Positions 40,765 to 49,809 of a DNA stretch of 64,000 nt are shown in pieces. The DNA lies in assembly GCA_900541175.1 (NCBI GenBank), contig UQIT01000001.1, positions 62,001 to 126,000 of the forward strand, given 5' to 3'. The stretch's first letter is position 1, and every line of letters starts with the position of its first letter. This DNA is from an uncultured Collinsella sp. Lineage in GTDB: Bacteria > Actinomycetota > Coriobacteriia > Coriobacteriales > Coriobacteriaceae. A model generated the notes under the pieces. The model had not been told where the DNA came from. It made no database searches and was given only the letters and a program-made list of their open reading frames with translations. A program made the translations under genes and the position numbers.

Positions 40765-42256
40765 GGCGAAGCCCATCATGATCCAGGGCACCATGTCGAA
40801 CGCGGGGAAGAGCCTGCTTGCGGCGGGGCTGTGCCGCGTGCTTTCGCAGGACGGCCTGCGCGTGGCTCCCTTCAAGAGCCAGAACATGGCGCTCAACAGC
40901 GGTGTCACGGCCGACGGGCTCGAGATGGGGCGTGCCCAGATCATGCAGGCCGAGGCGTGCGGCATCGCGCCCGACGTGCGCATGAACCCCATCCTGCTCA
41001 AGCCCGAAAGCGACCACCGAAGCCAGCTCATCGTGGCCGGTAAGGCGCAGGGAGCCTTCGCTGCGAGGGACTACTTCGCGCGAAAGAAGGCGCTCATGCC
41101 GCAGATTTTGGAGGCGTTCGATTCGCTCGCGGAGGAAAACGTCGTCATCGTCATCGAGGGCGCCGGCAGCCCCGCCGAAATCAACCTTTCCGAAAACGAC
41201 ATCGTCAACATGGGGCTCGCGCGCGCCGTGTCCTCCCCCGTGCTGCTCGTGGGCGACATCGACCCAGGCGGGGTGTTTGCCCAGCTCTACGGTACGGTCG
41301 CGCTCTTTGCGCCCGAGGATCGCGCGCTTTTGCGGGGGCTTGTGGTGAACAAGTTCCGCGGCGATGTGGAAATCCTGCGCCCGGGTTTGGCCCCGCTGGA
41401 GAAGATGTGCGGGGTTCCCGTCGTGGGGGTCGTGCCGTATCTTACGCTCGACCTGGACGACGAGGACTCGCTTGCGCCGCGCCTATCTGCCCGCGAGGCG
41501 CGCGGCGTCATCGACGTCGCCGTCGTGCGCCTTCCGCATCTGTCGAACTTCACCGACTTCGACCCGCTTTCGCGCGTGCCCGGCGTGGGCGTGCGCTACG
41601 TTTCCTCGACGACCGATCTGGGCCGACCCGACCTGGTGGTGCTTCCCGGCTCGAAGACCACGCTCGACGACGCGCGCTGGCTTGTGGCTAGCGGCATCGG
41701 AGCCTGTGTACGCGCTCTTTCGGGCGCGGGCACGCCGGTGCTCGGCATATGCGGAGGCTACCAGCTTTTGGGAGACGAGCTTTCCGACCCGCATGGCAGG
41801 GAAGGCGCTGGCACCGCGCGCGGGCTCGGGCTCATCCCCGCAAGTACGGTGTTCAAGGAGGAAAAGCGCCTCGCCCAGTCGGAGTTGCGCATCACGGGCG
41901 CCCAAGGCGCGTTCTCGGTGTGGAACGGCATGACGGCGCGCGGGTACGAGATTCACGACGGCGAAACGACCGTCTCCTGCGTCCCTGCGGGCACGATTAG
42001 CGGCAAACCAGAAGGCGCGGCCTGCGGAAACGTGTTCGGAACCTATCTCCACGGCTTGTTCGACGAACCTGGGGTGGCGCTCGCCCTCGCGCGCTCGCTC
42101 GCGCGTATGCGCGGCCTGCCCGAGAGCGTCGTGGGTGCTGCGGGCGCAGCGTCCGCGGCCGATCACCGTGCGCGCGAGTTCGACCGCCTTGCCGACGTCG
42201 TGCGCGGGGCGCTCGACATGGAGTATGTCTACCGCATTATCGAGGAGGGCGTATGA
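40757..42256 (+). CDS. cbiP: Cobyric acid synthase
   Basis: Amidates the b, d, e and g side chains of adenosylcobyrinic acid a,c-diamide. The 499-residue product has the ATP domain start IMIQGTMSNAGKSLLAAGL, FKSQNMALNS, VIEGAGSPAEINL and a class I amidotransferase domain with LPGSKTTLDD, nucleophile Cys in LGICGGYQLLG, and YLHGLFDEPG. The GTG at 40757 follows AAGGAGG by nine bases and overlaps the cobD end. Confidence 0.95.
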   Translation: MGRAKPIMIQGTMSNAGKSLLAAGLCRVLSQDGLRVAPFKSQNMALNSGVTADGLEMGRAQIMQAEACGIAPDVRMNPILLKPESDHRSQLIVAGKAQGAFAARDYFARKKALMPQILEAFDSLAEENVVIVIEGAGSPAEINLSENDIVNMGLARAVSSPVLLVGDIDPGGVFAQLYGTVALFAPEDRALLRGLVVNKFRGDVEILRPGLAPLEKMCGVPVVGVVPYLTLDLDDEDSLAPRLSAREARGVIDVAVVRLPHLSNFTDFDPLSRVPGVGVRYVSSTTDLGRPDLVVLPGSKTTLDDARWLVASGIGACVRALSGAGTPVLGICGGYQLLGDELSDPHGREGAGTARGLGLIPASTVFKEEKRLAQSELRITGAQGAFSVWNGMTARGYEIHDGETTVSCVPAGTISGKPEGAACGNVFGTYLHGLFDEPGVALALARSLARMRGLPESVVGAAGAASAADHRAREFDRLADVVRGALDMEYVYRIIEEGV

Positions 42257-42768
42257 TCCACGTGTATCATGGCGACGGCAAAGGCAAGACCACGGCGGCG
42301 ATGGGCCTCGCCCTTCGCATGCTCGCCGCAGGCCGCCGCGTCGTCGTCGTGCAGTTCCTGAAAGACGGCGAAAGCGGGGAGGTGCGCCTGCTCGCCGAGC
42401 ATTTCGGCGTGCCCGTGTTCGCGGGGAAGGCGTCGGACAAGTTTACCTGGTCCATGACGTCGGAAGAACTTGCCGCGACGCGCGAGCTGCACGATGGGAA
42501 CCTCGCTTCCGCGCTCGCCGAGCTCGAGGGCGCGCAGGAGGGGCTGCTCGTGCTCGACGAGGCGCTCGACGCGCTTTCGAAGGGGCTTGTCGACGAGGCA
42601 CTCGTGGACCGCGCGCTCGATATGTCCTCGCGCGGCGTCGAAGTAGCGCTCACCGGGCGCGCGCCTTCCCGCAAGATCGTGGAGAAGGCCGACTACATAA
42701 CCGAGATGCGGTGCGAGAAACACCCCTACGCTCAGGGGATAGGTGCAAGGGAAGGAGTGGAGTACTAG
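42253..42768 (+). CDS. cobO: Cob(I)yrinic acid a,c-diamide adenosyltransferase (CobO/CobA family)
   Basis: Transfers the 5'-deoxyadenosyl group from ATP to Co(I) corrinoids. The 171-residue P-loop protein has VYHGDGKGKTTAAMGLALRM, VVVQFLKDGESGE, LLVLDEALDAL and GRAPSRKIVEKADYITEM. Starts through ATGA overlap with cbiP and abuts cbiC. Confidence 0.94.
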   Translation: MIHVYHGDGKGKTTAAMGLALRMLAAGRRVVVVQFLKDGESGEVRLLAEHFGVPVFAGKASDKFTWSMTSEELAATRELHDGNLASALAELEGAQEGLLVLDEALDALSKGLVDEALVDRALDMSSRGVEVALTGRAPSRKIVEKADYITEMRCEKHPYAQGIGAREGVEY

Positions 42769-43410
42769 ATGGATTCCAAGGAGATGGCGCCCGGCGACAT
42801 CGAGCGGCGCAGCTTCGAGATCATCACCGAAGAGCTCGGCGGCCGCACGTTCCCGCCGCTTGAAGAGCCCGTCGTGAAGCGCGTCATCCACACCACTGCC
42901 GACTTCTCGTACGCCGATTCCCTCGTATTCACCCATGACGCCGCGCACTGTGCTCTCGACGCACTGCGCGCAGGGGCCACGGTGCTCACCGACACGAACA
43001 TGGCGCTCGCAGGCATAAGCAAGCCCGCGCTCGCAAAGCTCGGCTGCAAGGCCGTGTGCTACATGGCCGACCCTGATGTCGCCGCGGCTGCGCGCGCCGC
43101 GGGCACGACTCGCGCCGTTGCGAGCATGGACAAAGCTTGCGGCATCGAGGGTCCGCTCATCGTGGCCGTCGGTAACGCCCCCACGGCACTTCTGCGCCTC
43201 GCCGAGCTCATGGACGCGGGGAAGATCGCGCCCGCGCTCGTCGTTGGGGTGCCGGTCGGGTTTGTGAACGTGGTCGAGGCGAAAGAGGAGCTACTCGCGC
43301 GACGCGTGCCGGCCATCGTCGCGAGGGGTCGCAAGGGCGGTTCGACCGTGGCGGCCGCCATTATGAACGCGCTGCTCTACCAGATCACGCGCCCAGGCGG
43401 CCCGAAGTGA
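42769..43410 (+). CDS. cbiC: Cobalt-precorrin-8 methylmutase
   Basis: Moves the C11 methyl group to C12. The 213-residue product shows VVKRVIHTTADFSYADSLVF, with the catalytic His in RVIHTT, then LTDTNMALAGI and ALVVGVPVGFVNVVEAKEEL. The ATG directly follows the cobO TAG. It overlaps cbiJ by four bases. Confidence 0.94.
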   Translation: MDSKEMAPGDIERRSFEIITEELGGRTFPPLEEPVVKRVIHTTADFSYADSLVFTHDAAHCALDALRAGATVLTDTNMALAGISKPALAKLGCKAVCYMADPDVAAAARAAGTTRAVASMDKACGIEGPLIVAVGNAPTALLRLAELMDAGKIAPALVVGVPVGFVNVVEAKEELLARRVPAIVARGRKGGSTVAAAIMNALLYQITRPGGPK

Positions 43411-44180
43411 CGGCGCCCGCATCCGCGCCGGCGCTGCGCATCTTCGCCGGCACCACCGAGGGCCGCCTTCTGTGCGAATGGGCGAGCGGGGCGAGCATCC
43501 CCGCCCGTGCCTACGCGGCAACCGAGTACGGAGGCGAGCTTTTGGGCGAGCTTCCGGGCATCGAGGTGCATGCGGGCAGGCTCGACGAGGCCGACATGGA
43601 GCGCGAGCTTTCCGGCGCGTGCATCGTCGTCGATGCCACGCACCCCTTCGCCACGCTCGCAAGCGGCAACATCCGGGCCGCTTCGCTCGCCGTGGGTGCA
43701 CGATGCCTGCGCCTTGCGCGCCCGGCCGAGGCGCTGCCCAAAGGCGTCGTGCCGGTCGCGTCGATCGCCTGCGCGGCGCGCTTTCTCTCCGAGAACCCGG
43801 GTCGCGCGCTTCTCACGACGGGGAGCAAGGAGCTTGCTCCCTACACGCGCGTCGCCGATTTCGCGGAGCGCTTCTTCGTGCGTGTGCTCCCGCTGCCCGG
43901 TGCTATAACGAAGTGCATCGACGCGGGGTTTTCGCCGTCGCACGTCATCGGCATGCAGGGGCCCTTCACCCGCGAGCTCAACGAGGCGATGCTTCGGCAG
44001 GTGGGCGCCCAGTGGCTTGTGACCAAGGACTCGGGAACCGTAGGCGGCACGGCTGAGAAGCTCGCCGCAGCGCGCGACGCTGGAGCGCGCTGCATCGTGG
44101 TCACCCGTCCCGCCGAGGGAGGCGGGGCCCTTTCGCTTCGGGAAGTGGAAGACGCACTCTTACGGGAGTTCGCGCGCTAG
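43407..44180 (+). CDS. cbiJ: Cobalt-precorrin-6A reductase
   Basis: NAD(P)H-dependent reduction of the macrocycle. The 257-residue product begins near LRIFAGTTEGRLLCEWA, with the family motifs IVVDATHPFATLASGNI, LLTTGSKELAPYT and VTKDSGTVGGTAEKLAAARDAG (start VTKDSG). The GTG at 43407 overlaps the cbiC stop. Last gene of the operon. Confidence 0.93.
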   Translation: MTAPASAPALRIFAGTTEGRLLCEWASGASIPARAYAATEYGGELLGELPGIEVHAGRLDEADMERELSGACIVVDATHPFATLASGNIRAASLAVGARCLRLARPAEALPKGVVPVASIACAARFLSENPGRALLTTGSKELAPYTRVADFAERFFVRVLPLPGAITKCIDAGFSPSHVIGMQGPFTRELNEAMLRQVGAQWLVTKDSGTVGGTAEKLAAARDAGARCIVVTRPAEGGGALSLREVEDALLREFAR

Positions 44181-44297
44181 GCGCTCGCCGCGCCTGCGCG
44201 CCCTTCCGCCCGCGAGGAGGAGCGCCCCGAGCAAGCTCGACCCGTACAAGCCCGTCATCCACCAATAGCTCGATGACGACGCCCGGAAATGGCGGAA
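44160..44297 (-). pseudogene. Truncated C-terminal membrane-anchor fragment
   Basis: Read on the minus strand this stretch is open and ends SSSSYWWMTGLYGSS then LLGALLLAGGRARRRGERLARELP and TAA at 44160. A Ser run, a hydrophobic span and an Arg-rich tail look like the C-terminus of a surface protein. There is no start codon or upstream body; a class A palindrome begins where the rest should be. It overlaps the cbiJ end in antisense. It could be chance, so confidence is modest. Confidence 0.4.
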
Positions 44298-44311
44298 ACA
44301 GCCCTTCAATG

Positions 44312-44378
44312 AGTTGCGGTGAAATAGTGTCTGTTTTTGCTGCTAGATAGCATATTCAGTCCCCAATTCACCGCAACT
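44312..44378. repeat. Class A palindromic repeat, copy 2
   Basis: Arms 44312-44333 and 44357-44378 share AGTTGCGGTGAA exactly, with several mismatches further in (AATAGTGTCTG against AATTGGGGACTG). Same family as 13423 and 60513. Lies at the right edge of the cobalamin island, in the 211-base gap after cbiJ. Confidence 0.8.
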
Positions 44379-44391
44379 TGTTGGTGGTGGC

Positions 44392-45606
44392 TTACTGGTA
44401 GCGTAGGCACTCCACCGGGTCGAGCTTAGCCGCGCGGCGAGCGGGGTAGAAGCCAAAGATTACGCCGATGCCGACGGAGACGGCGAAGGCCAGCAGCACC
44501 GTGGCGATTGAAAAACTCGGTGTGATTTGCCCGCTGGCACCGAGCTCGCCAAGAACCCCTGATCCTGCGGCAAACATCGCGAGGCCCCAGGCCAGCAGAT
44601 AGCCAATCAGGACACCCAGCAGGCCACCGGTGACGCACAGTGCCGAGGACTCGGCCAAAAACTGCGCGGTGATATCGCGACGACTGGCGCCCAGGGCACG
44701 GCGAATACCGATCTCGCGGATGCGCTCAGTCACGTTGGTGAGCATCATATTCATAATGCCGATACCGCCGACAAGCAGCGAGATGCTGGCGACAGCGCCC
44801 ATGATGAGCGAGAACGCGCCCATAAAGGAGTTGAGTGCATCGATGGCGCTTTTCATGGATGTCGCCGATACACTGTCGTACTCATCCTCCTCCTCGATGC
44901 CCTTCATCGCGCGCACCTTGGACTCGATGGTCTTACAAAGCTCATCCATGTCCGTGCCCTCGGCGGCAAGTGCCGTCACGCTGGGGAATGAAGGATTCTC
45001 GTCGCTAAACAGGCCGGAGATGGTTTCGCGTGGCATATACAGCGTGAGCGAGCCCATGGAGTCGCTGCCGCCATCAATCACGCCTACAATCTGCACCTCG
45101 CCGTTGGACACCTTGATGGTTTTCCCCAGCGCATCCTGTTCGTTGCCGTAAAGCTGATCGGCGCCGTTGCGGCTGATGAGCGCCACGCGCGAGCCTGATT
45201 GGGACTCGGCCTGGGAATAGGTGCGCCCCGCAACGAGCTTGCTGGCCCCCACGGCGTCGAGCATGTCGCTATCGACACCCTGTGTCATGACGGTATAGCT
45301 TTTATCGCCGGTCTTATACTCGGTATACGCGCTGTCGACAATGCCGATCTGCTCTATCTGCGGCACCAGTTTTTGAAGCTTCTCGATGTCCGACTCGGTG
45401 AGTTCTTGCGACGAATAGATTTGCACCATGCGTGCCGCATTGAGGCCCAGACTGTTGACCAGGCTGTTTTGGATACCGCCGATGAGCGAAGTCATGGCGA
45501 TAACCGAGGCGATGCCGATGACAATGCCCAGGATGGTGAGCAGGCTGCGCCCCTTGTTGGCCTCGAGCGAGTGAAGGGCTTCCTGGATGAGATCGCGGGC
45601 GCTCAT
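44392..45606 (-). CDS. MacB-type ABC transporter permease
   Basis: A 404-residue FtsX/MacB permease: an N-terminal membrane span (GRSLLTILGIVIGIASVIAM), a large extracytoplasmic MacB_PCD domain, then three C-terminal spans with the FtsX signature LVGGIGIMNMMLTNVTERIREIGIRRALGA (start LLVGGIGIMN). It forms an efflux or export complex with the ATPase and the adaptor encoded upstream. It overlaps the ATPase gene by four bases. Confidence 0.93.
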   Translation of the reverse strand: MSARDLIQEALHSLEANKGRSLLTILGIVIGIASVIAMTSLIGGIQNSLVNSLGLNAARMVQIYSSQELTESDIEKLQKLVPQIEQIGIVDSAYTEYKTGDKSYTVMTQGVDSDMLDAVGASKLVAGRTYSQAESQSGSRVALISRNGADQLYGNEQDALGKTIKVSNGEVQIVGVIDGGSDSMGSLTLYMPRETISGLFSDENPSFPSVTALAAEGTDMDELCKTIESKVRAMKGIEEEDEYDSVSATSMKSAIDALNSFMGAFSLIMGAVASISLLVGGIGIMNMMLTNVTERIREIGIRRALGASRRDITAQFLAESSALCVTGGLLGVLIGYLLAWGLAMFAAGSGVLGELGASGQITPSFSIATVLLAFAVSVGIGVIFGFYPARRAAKLDPVECLRYQ

Positions 45607-46376
45607 GCCATCTCTCCTTTCGGCGGGTTGGCGGAGGCGGAAATCATGGGCAGGCTATCTACGGCGCTGCGCAGGGTCCGCGGTGCATGTGGAATATACG
45701 CGCCGTCGTGAATGCGACCGTCGCGGATGGTCACGGCACGGTCGGCCTCGGCGGCGATGCCGGGGTCGTGTGTGATAAGCACGATGGTTTTGCCGCGCTT
45801 CTGGAGCTTATGGAAGGTCTCCATCACAAGCGCTCCAGTGGCGGAGTCTAGGTTTCCCGTCGGCTCATCGGCCAGGATGATGGGCGGGTCATTGACGAGG
45901 GCGCGTGCGATGGCGACGCGCTGCATCTGGCCGCCCGAGAGCTCGGATATGCGGTGGTCCCAGTGGTCGACAGGCAGCGTGACAGCCTGCAGCGCGTGCA
46001 CGGCGCGCATTTCGCGCTGGCTACGGGGCACATTAGTGTAGGCCAGCGGCAGCATGACGTTTTCGATAACCGACAGGCGCGGCAGCAGGTTGAAGCTCTG
46101 AAAGACAAAGCCAATGCTCAGGGCGCGGACTTCGGTGAGCTCGTCATCATCGAGCTCGGCCACGTTGAGCCCTTGCAGGTAATAGTCGCCCGCCGTCGGC
46201 TTATCCAGGCAGCCCAGGATGTTCATGAGCGTTGATTTGCCCGAGCCCGAGGGGCCAGTGATAGCGACGAATTCGCCGGTATTTACCGCCAGACTCACGT
46301 TGTGCAGGATGTGGGCGTAACCCGCCTCGCTCTCAAAAATGCGGTGCACGTTGCGGATGTCGATGACGGGACGCAT
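45603..46376 (-). CDS. MacB/LolD-type ABC transporter ATP-binding protein
   Basis: A 257-residue ATPase with Walker A ITGPSGSGKSTLMNILG, signature LSGGQMQRVAIARALV, Walker B IILADEPTGNLD and H-loop LITHDPGIA. It powers the FtsX-type permease. The ATG shares a base with the adaptor stop, so all three genes are one operon. Substrate unknown; relatives export peptides, antibiotics or lipoproteins. Confidence 0.94.
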   Translation of the reverse strand: MRPVIDIRNVHRIFESEAGYAHILHNVSLAVNTGEFVAITGPSGSGKSTLMNILGCLDKPTAGDYYLQGLNVAELDDDELTEVRALSIGFVFQSFNLLPRLSVIENVMLPLAYTNVPRSQREMRAVHALQAVTLPVDHWDHRISELSGGQMQRVAIARALVNDPPIILADEPTGNLDSATGALVMETFHKLQKRGKTIVLITHDPGIAAEADRAVTIRDGRIHDGAYIPHAPRTLRSAVDSLPMISASANPPKGEMA

Positions 46377-47812
46377 TACATGCCCTCGTCGGCAGACATG
46401 CTGCCCGAATTCGCGTTGTAGCCGCCGTCAGCCGTTGCGTCCGCTCCGGTGTCCATGACGAGGGTGTCGCCATCGCGCAGCTTGGTAACCGGCACGTTGG
46501 GGTTGGTCTCGTTGCCCTGGTCGTCGCGCTTGACCTGCTTCTTGCCGACTACGGCTTCGTTGTCGTTTTGCGTCACGACGGTCACCTTCACGCGACGGGT
46601 TTGCTTGCCCTCGTCATCAGTCGCCACGTTGACGTAATAGTGTTCGCCGTCTTCGGTCATGAGCGCCATCGTCGGCACCATCACCACGTCGTCGAGCTGC
46701 TCGGTCACCACCGATACCTCGGCCGTCATGCCCGGCTTCAGGCGCGCGTCGGGCGCCTCGATGAGAATGTCGACGTTAAAGGTTACGCTGCCGCCGCCAC
46801 CGTTGGCGGCGTCGGAGTTTGCCACCGACGCGATAGCCGTGACGGTGCCCTGGCTCACGATATCGGGAAACGCGGGATACGTGACGTTGGCGCTCTGCCC
46901 AACGGCGATCTTGGCGATGTCCTTTTCGCCCACCTGCACGGTCACCTTCATCTTGGACAGGTCGGCGATCTGCATGCACTGCTTGCCGCCGGTCGTATCG
47001 CTTTCGCCCATGATCATGCCGCCTGTAACCGTGGCGCCCACTTTGGCATTGAGCTCCACGATGCTACCCGAGCTCGGGGCCGTGACCGTGCGACTAGAGG
47101 CCTTGGCGTTCGCCTGGTCGAGGTTTGCCTGGGCTGATGCGAGGCTGCGCTGCGCGGCCGATACGGCGTTCGTGTCCGCTGATGCGGCGGAGACGCCAGC
47201 CGCTGCGGAAGCTTCCTCGACGTCCGTCGTTGGGGTGGCCTGCGCGGCAGCTGCGGCTTTCTGCGCGTTGGCGAGATCCTCCTGAGCGGCTGCAACTGCA
47301 CGCTGCGCCTCGGCAACGTTGCGATCGAGCTCGTCGTTTTTAATGGTCATGAGCACGTCGCCCTCGTTGACGGATTGGCCTGCCTGCACGTTGATCGAAT
47401 CGACCGTGCCGTCGACAGAAGGGGAGACCACTGAGGACGAAATTGGTTTGAGCTGGCCTTTCGCCTCGACCGTTGTGGTAAACGTGCCCTCGGTCACCAT
47501 GTCGGTCACAGGCCCACTAGCGCCCTGTGGCTGCGCATTGATAACCAGGGTTGCGACAATGGCAATGAGCGCGATGGCACCCACGACGCCGGCGGCAATA
47601 CCGCGGCGAATCAGCTTTTTGCGTCGGCGCTCGGCACGTTTTGCCTTGAGCTTGGCATACGCCTCTTCATCGGAAATCTCGGCCGTATCGTTCGTGCGTT
47701 CGCTCTGCTTGTCGGCATGTACGTTTGTAATCAGAGGAATCGTTTCGGTGGCACCTTCGGGCGTGCGCTCGGTATCATCTGGGCCCGGGGTGATCGTGGG
47801 GACATTCGGCAT
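46376..47812 (-). CDS. MacA/HlyD-type periplasmic adaptor subunit
   Basis: A 478-residue adaptor: acidic cytoplasmic N-terminus, one membrane span (about residues 73-93, GIAAGVVGAIALIAIVATLVI), a biotinyl-lipoyl-like half (SPSVDGTVDSINVQAGQSVNEGDVL), an Ala/Gln-rich helical hairpin, and beta-barrel domains. The ATG at 47812 follows AAGGAGACGCT. First gene of the export operon. In a monoderm the adaptor probably projects toward the wall. Confidence 0.9.
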   Translation of the reverse strand: MPNVPTITPGPDDTERTPEGATETIPLITNVHADKQSERTNDTAEISDEEAYAKLKAKRAERRRKKLIRRGIAAGVVGAIALIAIVATLVINAQPQGASGPVTDMVTEGTFTTTVEAKGQLKPISSSVVSPSVDGTVDSINVQAGQSVNEGDVLMTIKNDELDRNVAEAQRAVAAAQEDLANAQKAAAAAQATPTTDVEEASAAAGVSAASADTNAVSAAQRSLASAQANLDQANAKASSRTVTAPSSGSIVELNAKVGATVTGGMIMGESDTTGGKQCMQIADLSKMKVTVQVGEKDIAKIAVGQSANVTYPAFPDIVSQGTVTAIASVANSDAANGGGGSVTFNVDILIEAPDARLKPGMTAEVSVVTEQLDDVVMVPTMALMTEDGEHYYVNVATDDEGKQTRRVKVTVVTQNDNEAVVGKKQVKRDDQGNETNPNVPVTKLRDGDTLVMDTGADATADGGYNANSGSMSADEGM

Positions 47813-47842
47813 AGCGTCTCCTTTATAGAAAGAACCTCGATA

Positions 47843-47875
47843 ATTATATGCGCCCACCGGTTGGGGCGGGCGCAT
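47843..47875 (-). terminator. Terminator after the L,D-transpeptidase gene
   Basis: ATGCGCCC (47848-47855) pairs with GGGCGCAT (47868-47875); on the minus strand ATAATTAT follows. A modest candidate, supported by its position between two minus-strand genes. Confidence 0.5.
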
Positions 47876-47944
47876 GGGACGGTTTCTTTCGGAACTGTTA
47901 GATTGGTCGCTGCGGTTCCACGTTGTAGGAATGCGCGCGTTGCA

Positions 47945-49660
47945 CTACGAGTGGACAACCACGCACAGGCCGACTTTGATGCAGTCGTGAAGTGCCTTGG
48001 CGTCTGCCAGGCGCAGGTTGATGCAGCCGTGGCTGCCGCACCATTTGTACGACTCGGCATTATCGAAGCTCTTGTCGTTTTGCCATGTAGCGTCGTGGAA
48101 GCCGATCATATTGCCCTCGAACGGCATCCAGTAGCTCACCGGGCTCTCGTATTTGGGCTTACCGGTCTCGGGGTCCTTGGCTCCGATCAGGGTGCTGCCG
48201 CCGTCGTTGCTGTTGATCTGCCACACGCCCTCGGGGGTGGCGTCTTCGCCCGGTTTGCCGGAAATGAAGTTGGCCTCCCAAACGATATTACCGTTCTCGT
48301 CATAGTAGCGTGCGTGCTGCTCGGACAGATCGACGTCGATATACGCCTTCCAGTCGGGCTCTCCCTTTGCGGTAAAGGTGTCGGCCTTCTGGGAGTACTT
48401 GATCTCGATTTCGGCGGTCTGCTTGTTGTTAATGGCGTCTTCGACCTGCTTGGCGAGCGAGCTGCTGTCGATGGACCAACCAAAGTCACCGCCTTCGACG
48501 GCGCACTGCTTGCCATCGGCGCGCGTCCACCAGCGAGTGGAGCCTACGGTATTAAAGCCGTTGGCGAGTTCGGCTGCCCAGCTGCTGATCTGAGACGTAT
48601 CGAGCGTTGGGTTGGCCGGATCGGCAAAGCTGATCCACTGCAACACGGAGCTGCCATCAACCTTACCGGCATCCTCGCCGTTGAGCTTGAGGGTCACGTT
48701 GACGCCCAGGAAGTTGTTGGCGGCATCGCATGCGGCCTGAATCTGATCATCGGTCAGCGTTCCATTGAGCGGCTCATAGGCATCGTTGCCGAGCTTGGAC
48801 AGATCTACGGTCTCGGCCAGCGAGGCAAGCTCGAGCTCGGCATACTTAATGACATGCTCGCGGTTGAGTTTTTCGTTGGAGCGCGCCTTCTCGACGGTAA
48901 ACTTGCCCGCTTGCTCTTCATAGGAGCTATTGGCCTCGAACGTGCCCGAACGCCCCTCGTTAAACTCGTCGATGGCGGCGCCCAGATCCTTCTCAAACTT
49001 CTTTTGGTCAAAGGTGTCGGAGAGCATGGACAGGTCGACGTCTTGATCAAGATTGACTTCGTTGGAGGTAGCGGTTGTTTTGGTCTTGCCGCTTAAGGAT
49101 TCCACAAGGCGGACCGGCCATACAAGGGCTTCGTTGTGGCCGATGATCTCTTTTGCGGCAGCTTCGCCGTCGACGATGGGTTCATCGGACTCGGGCTGAT
49201 AGGTCCAGCTAAAGTCATCGCCTGTCACGGAGAGCTTATAGTGCTTCCATGCCGAGTTGACCTTGGTGGCGGCAGACGAAGCGTTGGAGAACGAGACGTC
49301 GACGCCGGCGATGGTGGTGTTGGGGTAGGCTAGCTGGGAAAACGCTACGATGCCTACGATATAGACAATGGCGATAAGACCCAGGACGACAAAGAGCGTC
49401 GTCTTTTTGCCCGACTTATTGTTCTTGGCGGGTTTGCGTGCGGGGCCGCGATCGCCTCGAGCGTGCGTGGGGGGCTGCTTGGGCGCATTGCCGTTTGCCT
49501 GGCGCTGCTGTCGCTGTTGGTTCGGGCGTTGGGAAGCGTTTGCCGCACCACGCTGCTGACCGTGGCTCGGCGCGATAGGACGCGGTGACTGAACGCCGCC
49601 GGTGTGCCTGCTCGGCTGCTGCGGATCGGGAATCAGTTGAGTTCGATCGTTTTGCGACAT
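47945..49660 (-). CDS. L,D-transpeptidase (YkuD) with N-terminal membrane anchor and PG_binding_4-like domains
   Basis: Peptidoglycan cross-linking enzyme. The 571-residue product has a cytoplasmic Gln/Arg/Pro-rich tail (about 1-85), one membrane span (TLFVVLGLIAIVYIVGIVAF), two putative peptidoglycan-binding segments, and a C-terminal YkuD domain (about 440-571) with the catalytic motif WCGSHGCINLRLADAKAL containing the nucleophile Cys. The ATG at 49660 is preferred because AAGGA lies ten bases upstream; an ATG nine bases earlier is too close to it. The tail resembles that of MltG in composition. Confidence 0.9.
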   Translation of the reverse strand: MSQNDRTQLIPDPQQPSRHTGGVQSPRPIAPSHGQQRGAANASQRPNQQRQQRQANGNAPKQPPTHARGDRGPARKPAKNNKSGKKTTLFVVLGLIAIVYIVGIVAFSQLAYPNTTIAGVDVSFSNASSAATKVNSAWKHYKLSVTGDDFSWTYQPESDEPIVDGEAAAKEIIGHNEALVWPVRLVESLSGKTKTTATSNEVNLDQDVDLSMLSDTFDQKKFEKDLGAAIDEFNEGRSGTFEANSSYEEQAGKFTVEKARSNEKLNREHVIKYAELELASLAETVDLSKLGNDAYEPLNGTLTDDQIQAACDAANNFLGVNVTLKLNGEDAGKVDGSSVLQWISFADPANPTLDTSQISSWAAELANGFNTVGSTRWWTRADGKQCAVEGGDFGWSIDSSSLAKQVEDAINNKQTAEIEIKYSQKADTFTAKGEPDWKAYIDVDLSEQHARYYDENGNIVWEANFISGKPGEDATPEGVWQINSNDGGSTLIGAKDPETGKPKYESPVSYWMPFEGNMIGFHDATWQNDKSFDNAESYKWCGSHGCINLRLADAKALHDCIKVGLCVVVHS

Positions 49661-49767
49661 CGTATGCATATCCTTCGAATTTCGCCTTATGGCTCATCGT
49701 GTTTTTACTGGGCTTGCATTATAGCGATTGCCCTGCTGTTTGTGGTACGGAAACGGTGGCATTCAAA

Positions 49768-49793
49768 AGAGGTGGGACATTTGTCCCACCTTT
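49768..49793 (-). terminator. Terminator after the serine dehydratase gene
   Basis: AGGTGGGAC pairs with GTCCCACCT around a 4-base loop, followed on the minus strand by TCTTTTGAA. Confidence 0.65.
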
Positions 49794-49809
49794 GAGTCAT
49801 TCTTTGCCG

